Origin: Paraspadella gotoi
Taxonomy: Eukaryota > Chaetognatha
Assembly (NCBI GenBank): GCA_051294375.1
Contig: CM119263.1
Coordinates: 30,505,376 to 30,569,375 of the forward strand
Length of the DNA: 64,000 nucleotides
Direction of reading: 5' to 3'
Shown: piece after piece, positions 56,253 to 64,000 of the stretch
How positions within the stretch are numbered: the stretch's first letter is position 1
Layout: each line of letters begins with the position of its first letter
The notes under the pieces: generated by a model
What the model was told of the DNA's origin: nothing
The model's input: the letters and a program-made list of their open reading frames with translations, nothing else
The model's database searches: none
Program-made: the position numbers and the translations under genes

Positions 56253-56689
56253 CTGTAAGAAGTAATGAAGAAGCGAAACAGGAAAAAGAGGTAATCATTA
56301 GAAAGGTAAATGATAAAAATAATAAAATTATAACAGAATATGTAAGATAATCTATGAAGAGAAAACAAGTTATAAACGAATAGTCATAGTGCAGATATAT
56401 AGGAGTAATATCGCCAGCAAAATTACTATTAACATAGTCGTCAAATTATATATTTAAATTCTGTTAATTCAAGATCAGTATATATAGAGAGTATAGAATG
56501 TATCTCATGATAGAATGCTGATTGCGATGAGTTTTATATTTTCTATCAACGTTTGATGAGGTAATGATCTGAAAGAGATAGTCATAACTCTATGATAGGA
56601 TTCCATTTGACTAAGATGCAATGAATAAATAATAAATGACAGATTCGTTAGAGATGAATGTTGAGTTTCGAATCTTTTTATTATAATAA
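56253..56689. other. Intron with a diverged copy of the 8.6-8.9 kb sequence
   Basis: Shares ordered words with 8,590-8,860 (ATTATAACAGAATATG, CGCCAG.AAAATTACTATTAA, GTTAATTCAAGAT). Nothing coding. Confidence 0.5.
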
Positions 56690-57390
56690 TTTGGAGCAAA
56701 CAATATCGGATTTGCCTACAATAATTTAGTGCCAATCAGCTAAAAAGTATGCAAGTTGAAAAAAGTATGCAATTGAAAAAAAGTATGCAAGTTAAAAAAA
56801 GTATGCATAGTTAAAAAAAAGTATGGCAAGTTGAAAAAAGTATGCAAGTTGAAAAAGTATGCAAGTTGAAAAAAAGTATGCAGTAGAAAAAGTAGCATTG
56901 AAAAAAAGTATGCAAGAGTATGCAATTTAAAAAAGTATGCAATTTGAAGAAAGTATGCAAAAGTATGCTATTTGAAAAATGTATGCAAAAGTATGCAATT
57001 GAAAAAAATGTATGAAAAGATGCAATTGAAAAAAATGTTGCAAAGTATCAATTTAAAAAAGTATGCAAAAGTATGCATAATTGGAAGTAAAGTATGCATA
57101 CTTTGAAAAAAGTATGCATACTTTAAAAAAGTATGCATACTTTGAAAAAAGTATGCATACTTTGAAAAAAGTAGTGATACTTTGAAAAAGTATGCATACT
57201 TAGAAAAAGTATGCATTTTTAAAAAGTATGCATACTTCAAAAAAGTAGCATATTTTAAAAAAAGTATGCATACTTGAAAAAAGTATGCATACTTTGAAAA
57301 AGTATGCCTTTTTTGAAAGTATGCCTACTTTTTTGAAGTATGCATTATTTTTTCAAAGTATGCATACTTTTTTAAATATGCATACTTTTT
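56690..57390. repeat. AAAAGTATGCA(AGTTG) minisatellite with an element end
   Basis: It opens with a mutated end of the GTCGGATCTGC family (GAGCAAACAATATCGGATTT at 56,692), then about 50 units of 12-18 bases built on AAAAAGTATGCAAGTTG, changing after 57,060 to AAAAAGTATGCATACTTTG, which is self-complementary. At 57,310 the strand of the unit inverts. It is an expanded internal array of a truncated element. Confidence 0.8.
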
Positions 57391-57399
57391 TCAAAGCAC

Positions 57400-57640
57400 G
57401 TCACGTCAATGAAGAACTAGCCATCGCATCAATGAATGACAATTAATTCGCCATCAATGAAACATACGCACAATGAATGATTATCATCGATCATGAAGGA
57501 CTATCATCCATCAATGAATGATTATCATCGCATCAATGAATGACTATCATCTAGCATCCTCATCATTTGGTTATCATCGCATCAATCCTTCGGTTATCGA
57601 TCGATCATATTGGTTCATCCACAATTGGTTATCATCAAAG
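57400..57640 (+). repeat. CATCAATGAATGACTATCAT minisatellite
   Basis: About twelve degenerate 18-22 base units built on CATCAATGAATGA and TATCATCG, ending in GGTTATCATC variants. Confidence 0.8.
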
Positions 57641-58751
57641 TAGGCCTCGATCCCTATTGCTTTAAGATTTTATTGAACGTTTGTCACTATCAATAACAAT
57701 AATTAATGTCTCTTCAAGAGATAAGATAAAAGACTAACAAGGGACAAAGGACGACTAGAGCCCAATATCACGGCGTGAAAATTCAAAACATTATCTAAAG
57801 CGTAAAAAAACGGTAAAGCCATGTTGAAATATGGTATTTATCTGGCCCGGATCGCGCATGATCAAGCTTATTTTTAATTGATTTCTCATTGGATACACTA
57901 CGTCAACCATTTTCAATACAGACCGGAACGCGCTTAAAAAAGCTTTTAGCGTGCAAAAACTTGATATCCTTTCTATTTGCTCTAATTTAATATAAACTCT
58001 CTAAATATTACCCCGCGCTCTACCTGAAACAGATAGTAAAAACAATACAGTTTTTTCGATGGTCTTAGAACAAAAAAAATTGAAGGCTTGACTATGCAGT
58101 TTTCACATAAAAACCAGTTCATTTGATTGCTTTATCAAGCATTCAAGATTGCAAGAATTTAAACTTTTCTTTTTTTTATCTAGTAGAGAAGACAATAAGC
58201 TATCCGAAACCGTACTGATATGTATGATTTGTTCTATTTTACAAAGATCAAGCAGGTTTTTTGGGAAAAGGGGAAAAAACGGTCTGACCAGTTCATTTAA
58301 ATACCATTTTTGGGCATGATAAAATGGGAATTTCGATCGCTGTCTCTCCTCGTTGGCTTCCCAAGAGCCATTTGACACCCATTATATGATATAATGTTAT
58401 ATGGCCTACAGCATTTTGAATAGAAGTGAATATACAGGAATCTTGATCGGGACTGTCGATTCGAACGATGCGCAGCCCTATTTAACTTTTTTTCTCTCTG
58501 ACTGGGATTTGTCTGTTACTTTCTCTACAATAAGCATTTTCTTTTTACTTTTTTTAAAAAATTGCTCTTTTATCTGCCCCTCACTAGATCCTCACTTTTG
58601 CCTGTTTTAGTCTTAAGAAACCGAATGGCTCCACAAACAAAATAGCATTTTGAAAAACAAAATAGCAATCAATTTTTATATATTTATCAAAGGTTTTAAT
58701 CTTTTTTTCTGAAACAAACGAACAGTCCTATTAATTTTTTTTGGTTTTAAC
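57641..58751. other. Intron or spacer; one open segment on the minus strand
   Basis: Minus-strand 58,378 to about 58,250 is open and looks codon-like (SNGSWEANEERQRSKF, then WYLNELVRPFFPLFP) with GTAAAA following. There is no ATG in this frame, no acceptor is evident, and two other frames are open too. It could be a cytosolic exon of an upstream module. Low confidence. Confidence 0.25.
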
Positions 58752-58985
58752 CCTATGGTGGACTAAAATCTACCAGCCGTTCATCAGCGGCCATTGGTAC
58801 CGGAGGTAAGTCATTCGCTTCCCAACCCAAAGGTCCGGGGTTCTAGCCCGGTGGCCGCCTAGCAGTTAAGAGGGACGGGGCGCTTAACCCCCCTGTAACA
58901 CGGTGTTACAGCCTGATCCGAAGCTCAGGGACTGCTTATATTGAACGGTTCTGTCACTAACACATAATAATAATTACTGTCTCTT
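58752..58985 (+). mobile_element. tRNA-derived SINE, family C, copy 1
   Basis: It contains a GGCCATTGGTACCGGAGG segment (A-box position) and GGTCCGGGGTTCTAGCCCGG (B-box-like), followed by a GC-rich body with GTAACACGGTGTTACAGCC and a tail ending in ATAATAATAATTACTG. An inverted copy lies 290 bases away. Confidence 0.65.
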
Positions 58986-59009
58986 CAACCCTATCATAAA
59001 TAGTAAGAA

Positions 59010-59195
59010 CTTATTTTTATCATCGCAATCGCTTAGCGTTTGCCACGATATTGTAACGCTTTTGCGCATAAGTGGCGTTGTCGTCGTCGTTGTTGTCGTC
59101 GGCGTTCCAAATTATAGATCGCCTTTTTTATGATTAAATTTGGGTATATGAAGCTGAAAATTTATATATAGCTTCTCATCATTGATGTGCTTAAA
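59010..59195 (+). repeat. TCGCAATCGCTTAGCG dispersed repeat
   Basis: A copy of the first 190 bases of the composite repeat at 38,509 and 62,646. Confidence 0.75.
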
Positions 59196-59274
59196 ATTAG
59201 GTTTTATAAGGGTTGTCTGAAACATTGTTTTTTTAGATAAGTACAAAAAATATTAATGCAAAATCTTATATGGT

Positions 59275-59511
59275 GAAGAGACAGTAATTATTGATAAGTG
59301 TTAATGAGTGAACCGTTCATTATAAGCAGTCCCTGAGCTTCGGATCAGGCTGTAACACCATGTTACAGGGGGGTTAAGCGCCCCGTCCCTGTTAACTGCT
59401 AGGCGGCCACCGGGCTAGAACCCCGGACCTTTGGGTTGGGAGGCGAATGACTTGCCTCCGGCACCAATGGCCGCTGATGAACGGTTGGTGGATTTTAGTC
59501 CACCATAATGG
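59275..59511 (-). mobile_element. tRNA-derived SINE, family C, copy 2
   Basis: Reverse complement of 58,752-58,985 with few changes, so the pair forms an inverted repeat around 59,010-59,195. Confidence 0.65.
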
Positions 59512-59693
59512 TATGAAACATATGACTAAATACAGGATAAAGACCAAAAAATGAATATTTTGGGTGCAGACTTCTCATGCTGTAATTTGTCCCCTACCTT
59601 CAATTAAGTGGTTCAAATCTTTTTTAAATAGTGTCTTAATTTTTATAAATAATAATATTGTGGTATTCCTTTCGTTTCGTTGTGTTTTGGTAT

Positions 59694-60472
59694 TTGGCAA
59701 AAACAAAGTTTAGATTTGTACTAACAACGATTTTATTTAGTATATTAACAGACATATTTCGACTCTTGTTCGAGTCTTCATCAAGTGTTTTGACAGACTA
59801 ATCAAAATTTTGCAAAAAGTAAATGTGTGTGAGAGAGAGAGACAGTGTTAAAGTTTCCAACAAAGTGGTGAGACAAATAGTCTGGTCACAGGTGAGGACA
59901 GATAAAGGCAAGGACAGATTGAGTGAGTTTTTGAAAAGAAAGTGAAATGGTCAAACAGAGAGAGAGAGAGAGATATATGATACATTTGTGCAATGTACAA
60001 CAAGATATAAGATTTTAAAGCTAATAATAGTGGAAATAGCAATCAGCTAAATGATAAATTAAATGAAATACAGAATTTGAAATGTGAAATGTAAAATTAC
60101 ATTTGTTAGAGATAGTATAAGAAAAGATGAAATAATAAGAGATAAATAGAGCTCAAAACGACAGCTGCAGGAGAGGGAGAGGAGTCCATCACTCCTGCGC
60201 GAAAAGCAGCAAGACCGGACCCCACCCATGCTCACCAGCAGGCGAGAAGAGGGCAGTCAGCAAGCGTTACAGGCAGAGAGACATAGAGTAGCACTAGGAA
60301 AGTTCCCGCAAGGAACAATCCCTAGCCGGCACTTACCAGCTCAGTAACACTCTCTTCTCTCAACCATTGTGATGCGGCTAATGACCTGACGCACATCGTC
60401 CTTGTCCCTCCTTTGCTCCACCAAGGGGGGCCAGCTCATTTTGAGCTCTATCTTATCTCTTATATTTCATCT
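59694..60472. mobile_element. Foldback-family element, right end replaced
   Basis: Left end GGCAAAAACAAAGTTTAG, then GACATATTTCGACTCTTG and GAGTCTTCATCAAG, a GA microsatellite, and at the right GGGGGGCCAGCTCATTTTGA as in 21,541-22,034 and 48,371-49,126. The expected inverted right terminus is absent where the next repeat starts at 60,473. 60,165-60,415 is GC-richer and resembles 48,900-49,080 (GCCTGCTGGCGAGG-type words). Confidence 0.6.
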
Positions 60473-60726
60473 TGTGGCGGTATATTCACACCGCCTCACG
60501 TCCACCATCCTTCAGCCAATCCATTGGCTCAGAGGGGGAACACACCATCCCAGGCGTAGTGTTCCATCCACAGTCCTAACGACTTCCCTCTGCGTTGGCA
60601 AAGCGAGACCGTCCGAGGGTAACGCGCGCCAGTGACTGGAGGGCGTCACTGAGGGTCGGAAGCCCCCAAACAACAGTGAGATGCCCCATCCCAATGGGCA
60701 TTACAGGCAACCCGGCTGTTGCCATA
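60473..60726 (+). repeat. CACCGCCTCACGTCCACC repeat, copy 1
   Basis: A 254-base GC-rich unit from GTGGCGGTATATTCACACCG to CCCGGCTGTTGCCATAA. Copies at 60,963-61,213 and 63,350-63,568. Class unknown; no Pol III boxes recognised. Confidence 0.8.
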
Positions 60727-60727
60727 A

Positions 60728-60962
60728 GTTGGGAGGCCCCCTACTATCGAACACGCAACCTTCTTAGGGTATGCTACGGACAACGGCCTATGCCCCTGCG
60801 ACTTTGGGTACGCTACGACAAACGTCTATTGCCCCTGGGGTACGCTACGACAAACGCCTATGCCCCCACAACTCGGCGCTCTCTCTCTCTCCACTATGGT
60901 AACAGTTTGTCAGACATCTCTCAGGCTTGAGGAACCTGAGTGATGTCTTGGCCCGGGGATCC
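60728..60962 (+). repeat. TACGCTACGACAAACGCC minisatellite
   Basis: Three to four units of about 35 bases (TACGCTACGACAAACGCCTA, TGCCCC) between two copies of the preceding repeat. Confidence 0.7.
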
Positions 60963-61213
60963 TGTGGCGGTATATTCACACCGCCTCACGTCCACCATCC
61001 TTCAGCCAAATCCATTGGCTCAGAGGGGAACACACCATCCCAGACGTAGTGTTCTATCCACAGTCCTAACGACTTCCCTCTGCGTTGGCAAAGCGAGACC
61101 GTCCTAGGGTAACCGCGCCAGTGACTGGAGGCGTCACTGAGGGTCGGAAGCCCCCAAAGCCAACAGTGAGATGCCCCATCCCAATGGGCATTACAGGCAA
61201 CCCCGCTGTTGCA
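60963..61213 (+). repeat. CACCGCCTCACGTCCACC repeat, copy 2
   Basis: Same orientation as copy 1 and nearly identical to it; ends a few bases short (GTTGCATATTC). Confidence 0.8.
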
Positions 61214-61365
61214 TATTCTTTTCTTTAACTTAACTAGAGTACATTTTGCTAATAAGTTTATTTAATTTAAGCATTTAAACGCTTTCATCAACATCGGTAA
61301 GCTTGCTGGGTTGTAAAAAATCTAGAATTAAAAATGGAAATTAGGTCTTTTAACAGTTTTCTCAC

Positions 61366-61479
61366 GTCATAATAAATTCTGTCTGGAATCCTCCAACTTT
61401 GTGCGAGGTATTGCGGCCTCATAATATCAGGATTGAAGTTGCCCTTTAACGGCGTGTCTTTCGGCAGCCGCCTTATAAT
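61366..61479 (-). CDS. Module I exon: S1-S2 extracellular loop
   Basis: 38 codons, phase 0 at both ends (acceptor TTATTTATCGGCAG; donor GTGAGA after TTATGAC). The peptide is hydrophilic (IIRRLPKDTPLKGNFNPD, then QSWRIPDRIYYD). Between the S1 exon pair and the S2 exon it would be part of the extracellular S1-S2 loop, longer than usual in this family. It is clearly richer in G and C than its flanks. Function of the loop is unknown. Confidence 0.6.
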
Positions 61480-61764
61480 CTGCCGATAAATAAGATTAAT
61501 ATTAAATAATTAATTAATTAGATCACCTATTCATGAGTTATCCTGTTCTGTAGTAATTCCCTGGTCTAACATAAAAATTATCTTAGAAAGAATTAAATGC
61601 CTTTCCGTATCATCTGGAAAGCCCTTATCTTTAGTCTATTTTAGTCTTTTATCTTTAGTCTCTATATTTCGAAACGCTTGCTTTTGGGTGTGATTCTTTG
61701 ATCACAAATTGGTATCAAATTTGTAACATCTTGGGCCTCATTTTGATTATTATTTTATCGCGAC

Positions 61765-61867
61765 CTCAAAGTAGCGATCTATCTTCTCCTTTTTCCAAAA
61801 ATCCATGAATACAATTGGACCTTCTGGATTGCCGACGACATACATTAGAAAGGACATGACCGTTTTC
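61765..61867 (-). CDS. Module I exon: second half of S1
   Basis: It starts with one base (phase 2) after acceptor CACCCTTGTCTCAG and ends in phase 0 at a less usual donor, GTCGCG. The peptide continues S1 (TVMSFLMYVVG) into NPEGPIVFMDFW and a charged end. With the previous exon it forms one hydrophobic helix across the splice, which is good evidence for the join. Confidence 0.65.
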
Positions 61868-61945
61868 CTGAGACAAGGGTGACGTTAGGTAAATAATATA
61901 AATTCTCTTTTGTTTTCTTTTCTTTTTTCTCATTTTTTCTCTCAC

Positions 61946-62061
61946 CAGGCGAATATCGGTAATTCGAGAAGCCGTAAGATTATGCATATAGGGTGATTCG
62001 CTTTAATGCATGGCATTTTCACGATCCTTGTCCAGATGAGCCTAAAATTACGAGAGGAATT
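61946..62061 (-). CDS. Module I exon: pre-S1 and first half of S1
   Basis: Acceptor TAATTTTTTCAAG (phase 0), donor GTGAGA after CGCCTG (phase 2). The peptide has a basic pre-S1 segment (RNFRLIWTRIVKM) and then a hydrophobic run (ICIILRLLELPIFAW). The intron to the next exon is 78 bases. An in-frame ATG exists upstream at 62,086-62,088, so a start here without the earlier exons is possible. Confidence 0.65.
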
Positions 62062-62208
62062 CTTGAAAAAATTAGATAATTTAGGAATGCACATTAAAAT
62101 TTTGTTAAATTTCGTGTTTTTTGTTTTTTTTTAAGTGGCATCTGATCCCCATAATATGTATCTCACTGCACCCCAGAAGCCTATCGTCTGATGAATGATC
62201 ACTCAAAC

Positions 62209-62273
62209 CTGAAACTCGTACTTTTTCTTTTTTTCTTTTTCTTTTTCTTTTTCATCAAGAATTTCGCTTTGGG
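62209..62273 (-). CDS. Module I exon: Lys/Glu-rich cytosolic N-terminal segment
   Basis: 65 bases between TTACAACCTTCAG and GTTTGA. It enters with two bases, completing the phase-1 codon of the exon at 62,336, and leaves in phase 0. The peptide is QSEILDEKEKEKEKKKKY-like, highly charged, and expected in the cytosol before S1. Low complexity weakens the call; phase agreement on both sides supports it. Confidence 0.5.
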
Positions 62274-62335
62274 CTGAAGGTTGTAAGAATTTTTATTATT
62301 AATTATACCTATTTTTATTTTATCCCAATTGTTAC

Positions 62336-62385
62336 CGACCGCGATTTCTAGATCCGTATCGGAAAACGTTTTAAAATCGTTGTCC
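62336..62385 (-). CDS. Module I exon: acidic N-terminal segment
   Basis: 50 bases between ATACAATCTTCATCACAG and GTAACA; phase 2 in, phase 1 out. Peptide DNDFKTFSDTDLEIAV. Supported by good splice signals and phase only. Confidence 0.5.
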
Positions 62386-62518
62386 CTGTGATGAAGATTG
62401 TATTAATTCATTTCAACTTCTTTGGGATGCGGTTGCTTAAAACCGTTATTTTTAATCCAAGAATCAAGGCTGAGAGCTATTCTCGATCGCCTTTGCACTG
62501 GCAGAGGCTTTTGACCAC

Positions 62519-62591
62519 CGTAATTCCAAAATTTCAAAACTTAACCAGGGATGGTCCATTTTCTTCCTTCGGTTCCACGGAAATTTTTTGT
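62519..62591 (-). CDS. Possible first-known exon of module I gene
   Basis: It starts after AAAAAACTACTTCAG. The frame contains KKFPWNRRKKMDHPW and FEILEL and would join the next exon through a weak donor GTGGTC in phase 2. Other frames on both strands are also open here, so the exact exon is uncertain. An in-frame ATG is inside it. The true 5' end of the gene is not identified. Confidence 0.35.
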
Positions 62592-62645
62592 CTGAAGTAG
62601 TTTTTTGAGTTTTGTAAGTTACTATTTTTAAATGAACTTTTAAAG

Positions 62646-63300
62646 AAACTTTTTATCGTCGCAATCGCTAAGCGTTTGCGATGATATTGTAACGCTTTAG
62701 CCCATAAGTGGCGTCGTCGTCGGCGTCGGCGTTCCAAATTATAGATCGCCTTTTTTATGGTTAAATTTGGGTGTATGAAGCTGAAAATTTATATACAGCT
62801 TCTCATCACCGATGTGCTTAAAATTGAGTATGGACAGTTAATAAATATGTTTTGTTTACGTTTTATCAAAACAAACAAGTTTTCTCTCTTTTATTTTCAT
62901 ATTTATCTCTCTCTCTCTTTTCTCTTTTCTCTTTTAATTACATGTTCTCTCTCCCTCTCTCTTTTCCCTATTCACTGATTCATAATCATAGGGGAAAAAA
63001 ACGAGTCTGCAGCTGGCTCTGCAGGGGCTTATTCTTTTTCTCTCTTTTCTCCGCTGCTTCTCGCTGCTGCCTTTTGATTTCTTTATTTGCAGCTGGCTCT
63101 GCAGGCTCTTTCTTTTTCTCTCTTTTTTCCTGCTGCTTCTGCTGCTGGCCTTTTGATTTCTTTCTTTTTTCTCTCTCTTTCTCTCTGCGTTTTTTATTTA
63201 AAAAAATTAAATAGTATGATTGAGACTCGTAAAATTAGGCATCCGCATCTGTGCATGTTATCATTTTGCTATCGCAACATACGGATTTTTATTTCGTTTT
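62646..63300 (+). repeat. Composite dispersed repeat, second full copy
   Basis: Same order of blocks as 38,509-39,110: TCGTCGCAATCGC, AAATTATAGATCGCC, GTATGAAGCTGAAAAT, CT-rich tract, GTCTGCAGCTGGCTCTGC, CTGCTGCTTCTGCTGC, microsatellite. Confidence 0.75.
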
Positions 63301-63349
63301 GACATAATTAATTTTTTAAAATTTTTTTAAAATTTTTTTTTTTAAATTG

Positions 63350-63568
63350 ATTATTCACACCGCCTCACGTCCACCATCCTTCAGCCAAATTTATTGGCTC
63401 AGAGGGGGAACACACCATCCCAAGCGTAGTGTTCCATCCACAGTCCTAACGACTTCCCTCTGCGTCCGTCCTAGGGTAACCGCGCCAGTGACTGGAGGCG
63501 TCACTGAGGGTCGGAAGCCCCCAAAGCCAACAGTGAGATGCATCACAGGCAACCCGGCTGTTGCCATA
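63350..63568 (+). repeat. CACCGCCTCACGTCCACC repeat, copy 3
   Basis: Shorter at the left than copies 1 and 2, with an internal 16-base loss after CCCTCTGCGT. Same orientation. Confidence 0.8.
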
Positions 63569-63689
63569 ATATCGTATATAATGTTAAAATTTTTTTTGGA
63601 TATTTTAAGTTTTTTTAATTTATTCTGATAGAGCTTAAAAAGTTAAGCAAAAAATATAATTACAACTTTTTAAAATTTTGATGTAATAT

Positions 63690-63960
63690 TACTAAAAATT
63701 AGTAAAAACTGCTAAAATCATCGATGATGATGATAATGATGATTTTTTAAGGTTTTCTCAATTTTAACTCACTTATCATCAAAATATTGAAAAAAGAATT
63801 ATACTTTGTGTAGATAACTGTTCATAAGCTATTTGAATCTGCTTTTCAAAATAAAAAATTCAAAAAAAATGTTTTGACATTTCCTATCTATAAATAAATA
63901 TCAAAAAATTATTACTAATGCTTCTTGCCATTTTAGAAAATTTTGCTCCATTGAAAGTTT
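63690..63960 (+). repeat. GATGATGAT dispersed repeat
   Basis: Shares ATGATGATGATAATGATG, CTTATCATCAAAATATTGAA and TTTGTGTAGA with 24,505-24,700, same orientation; inverted relative at 48,170-48,330. Confidence 0.65.
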
Positions 63961-64000
63961 TCTCAGAAATGTATGAAGTTTCATTTGGAAAGGTTCCCAA

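Noticed and set aside
61765-61867. hAT-type transposase fragment
   Set aside because: KTVMSFLMYVV followed by NPEG first recalled a transposase segment, but exon phases and the hydrophobic helix continued from the previous exon fit S1 of a channel better.

Overview
The window looks like a stretch of an AT-rich invertebrate animal nuclear genome. The evidence is spliced genes with GT-AG introns (several only 50-100 bp long), no operons, dense microsatellites, tRNA-derived SINEs, short terminal-inverted-repeat elements, and blocks of TTAGGG-type repeats. The phylum cannot be fixed from the sequence. Two runs of N (14,557-14,581 and 32,616-32,715) show that this is a scaffold, and both lie in or next to large inverted repeats, so assembly error has to be kept in mind there.

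All convincing coding sequence is on the minus strand and belongs to one family: six-transmembrane channels of the HCN/CNG superfamily with a C-linker and a cyclic-nucleotide-binding domain (CNBD). Reading the minus strand from right to left: module I (exons from about 62.59 to 51.48 kb, with S1 to S6, C-linker and CNBD); module D (42.98-42.11 kb, S5-pore-S6-C-linker); module II (22,694-22,092, pore-S6-C-linker and start of a CNBD); module III (inside the 21,277-19,155 exon, complete S1-S6 and CNBD); module IV (8,559-6,746, complete S1-S6 and CNBD); then a hydrophilic C-terminal tail ending at 506. One uninterrupted reading frame (21,277-19,155) carries the second half of one CNBD, a full six-helix channel and a second CNBD, so at least two modules are fused in one polypeptide. 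Intron phases also allow module III to join module IV. The locus may therefore be one very long gene for a pseudotetrameric channel, the architecture known from the four-repeat CNGK channels. The pore filters and most CNBD signature residues are strongly altered.

The rest is repeats. Seven copies of one 0.7-2.6 kb element with GTCGGATCTGC near both ends sit in introns and flanks (0.9-18.8 kb and 49.8-53.5 kb). An 11-kb inverted duplication (8.93-20.08 kb, centre near 14.5 kb) contains a second, frameshifted copy of the 3' half of module III. From 26.1 to 38.3 kb lies a composite of telomere-like CCCTAA/TTAGGG arrays and a GC-rich, palindromic segment with broken open frames that I cannot identify. 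A relative of the telomere-like foldback element recurs at 44.9-47.9 kb. Three tRNA-like SINE families, several foldback elements and many minisatellites fill 38-64 kb.

The channel modules are the functional story: N-terminal charged exons, then modules in series, each expected to place a gating CNBD in the cytosol. The repeats mainly explain why the introns are long and why the gene model is fragmented.
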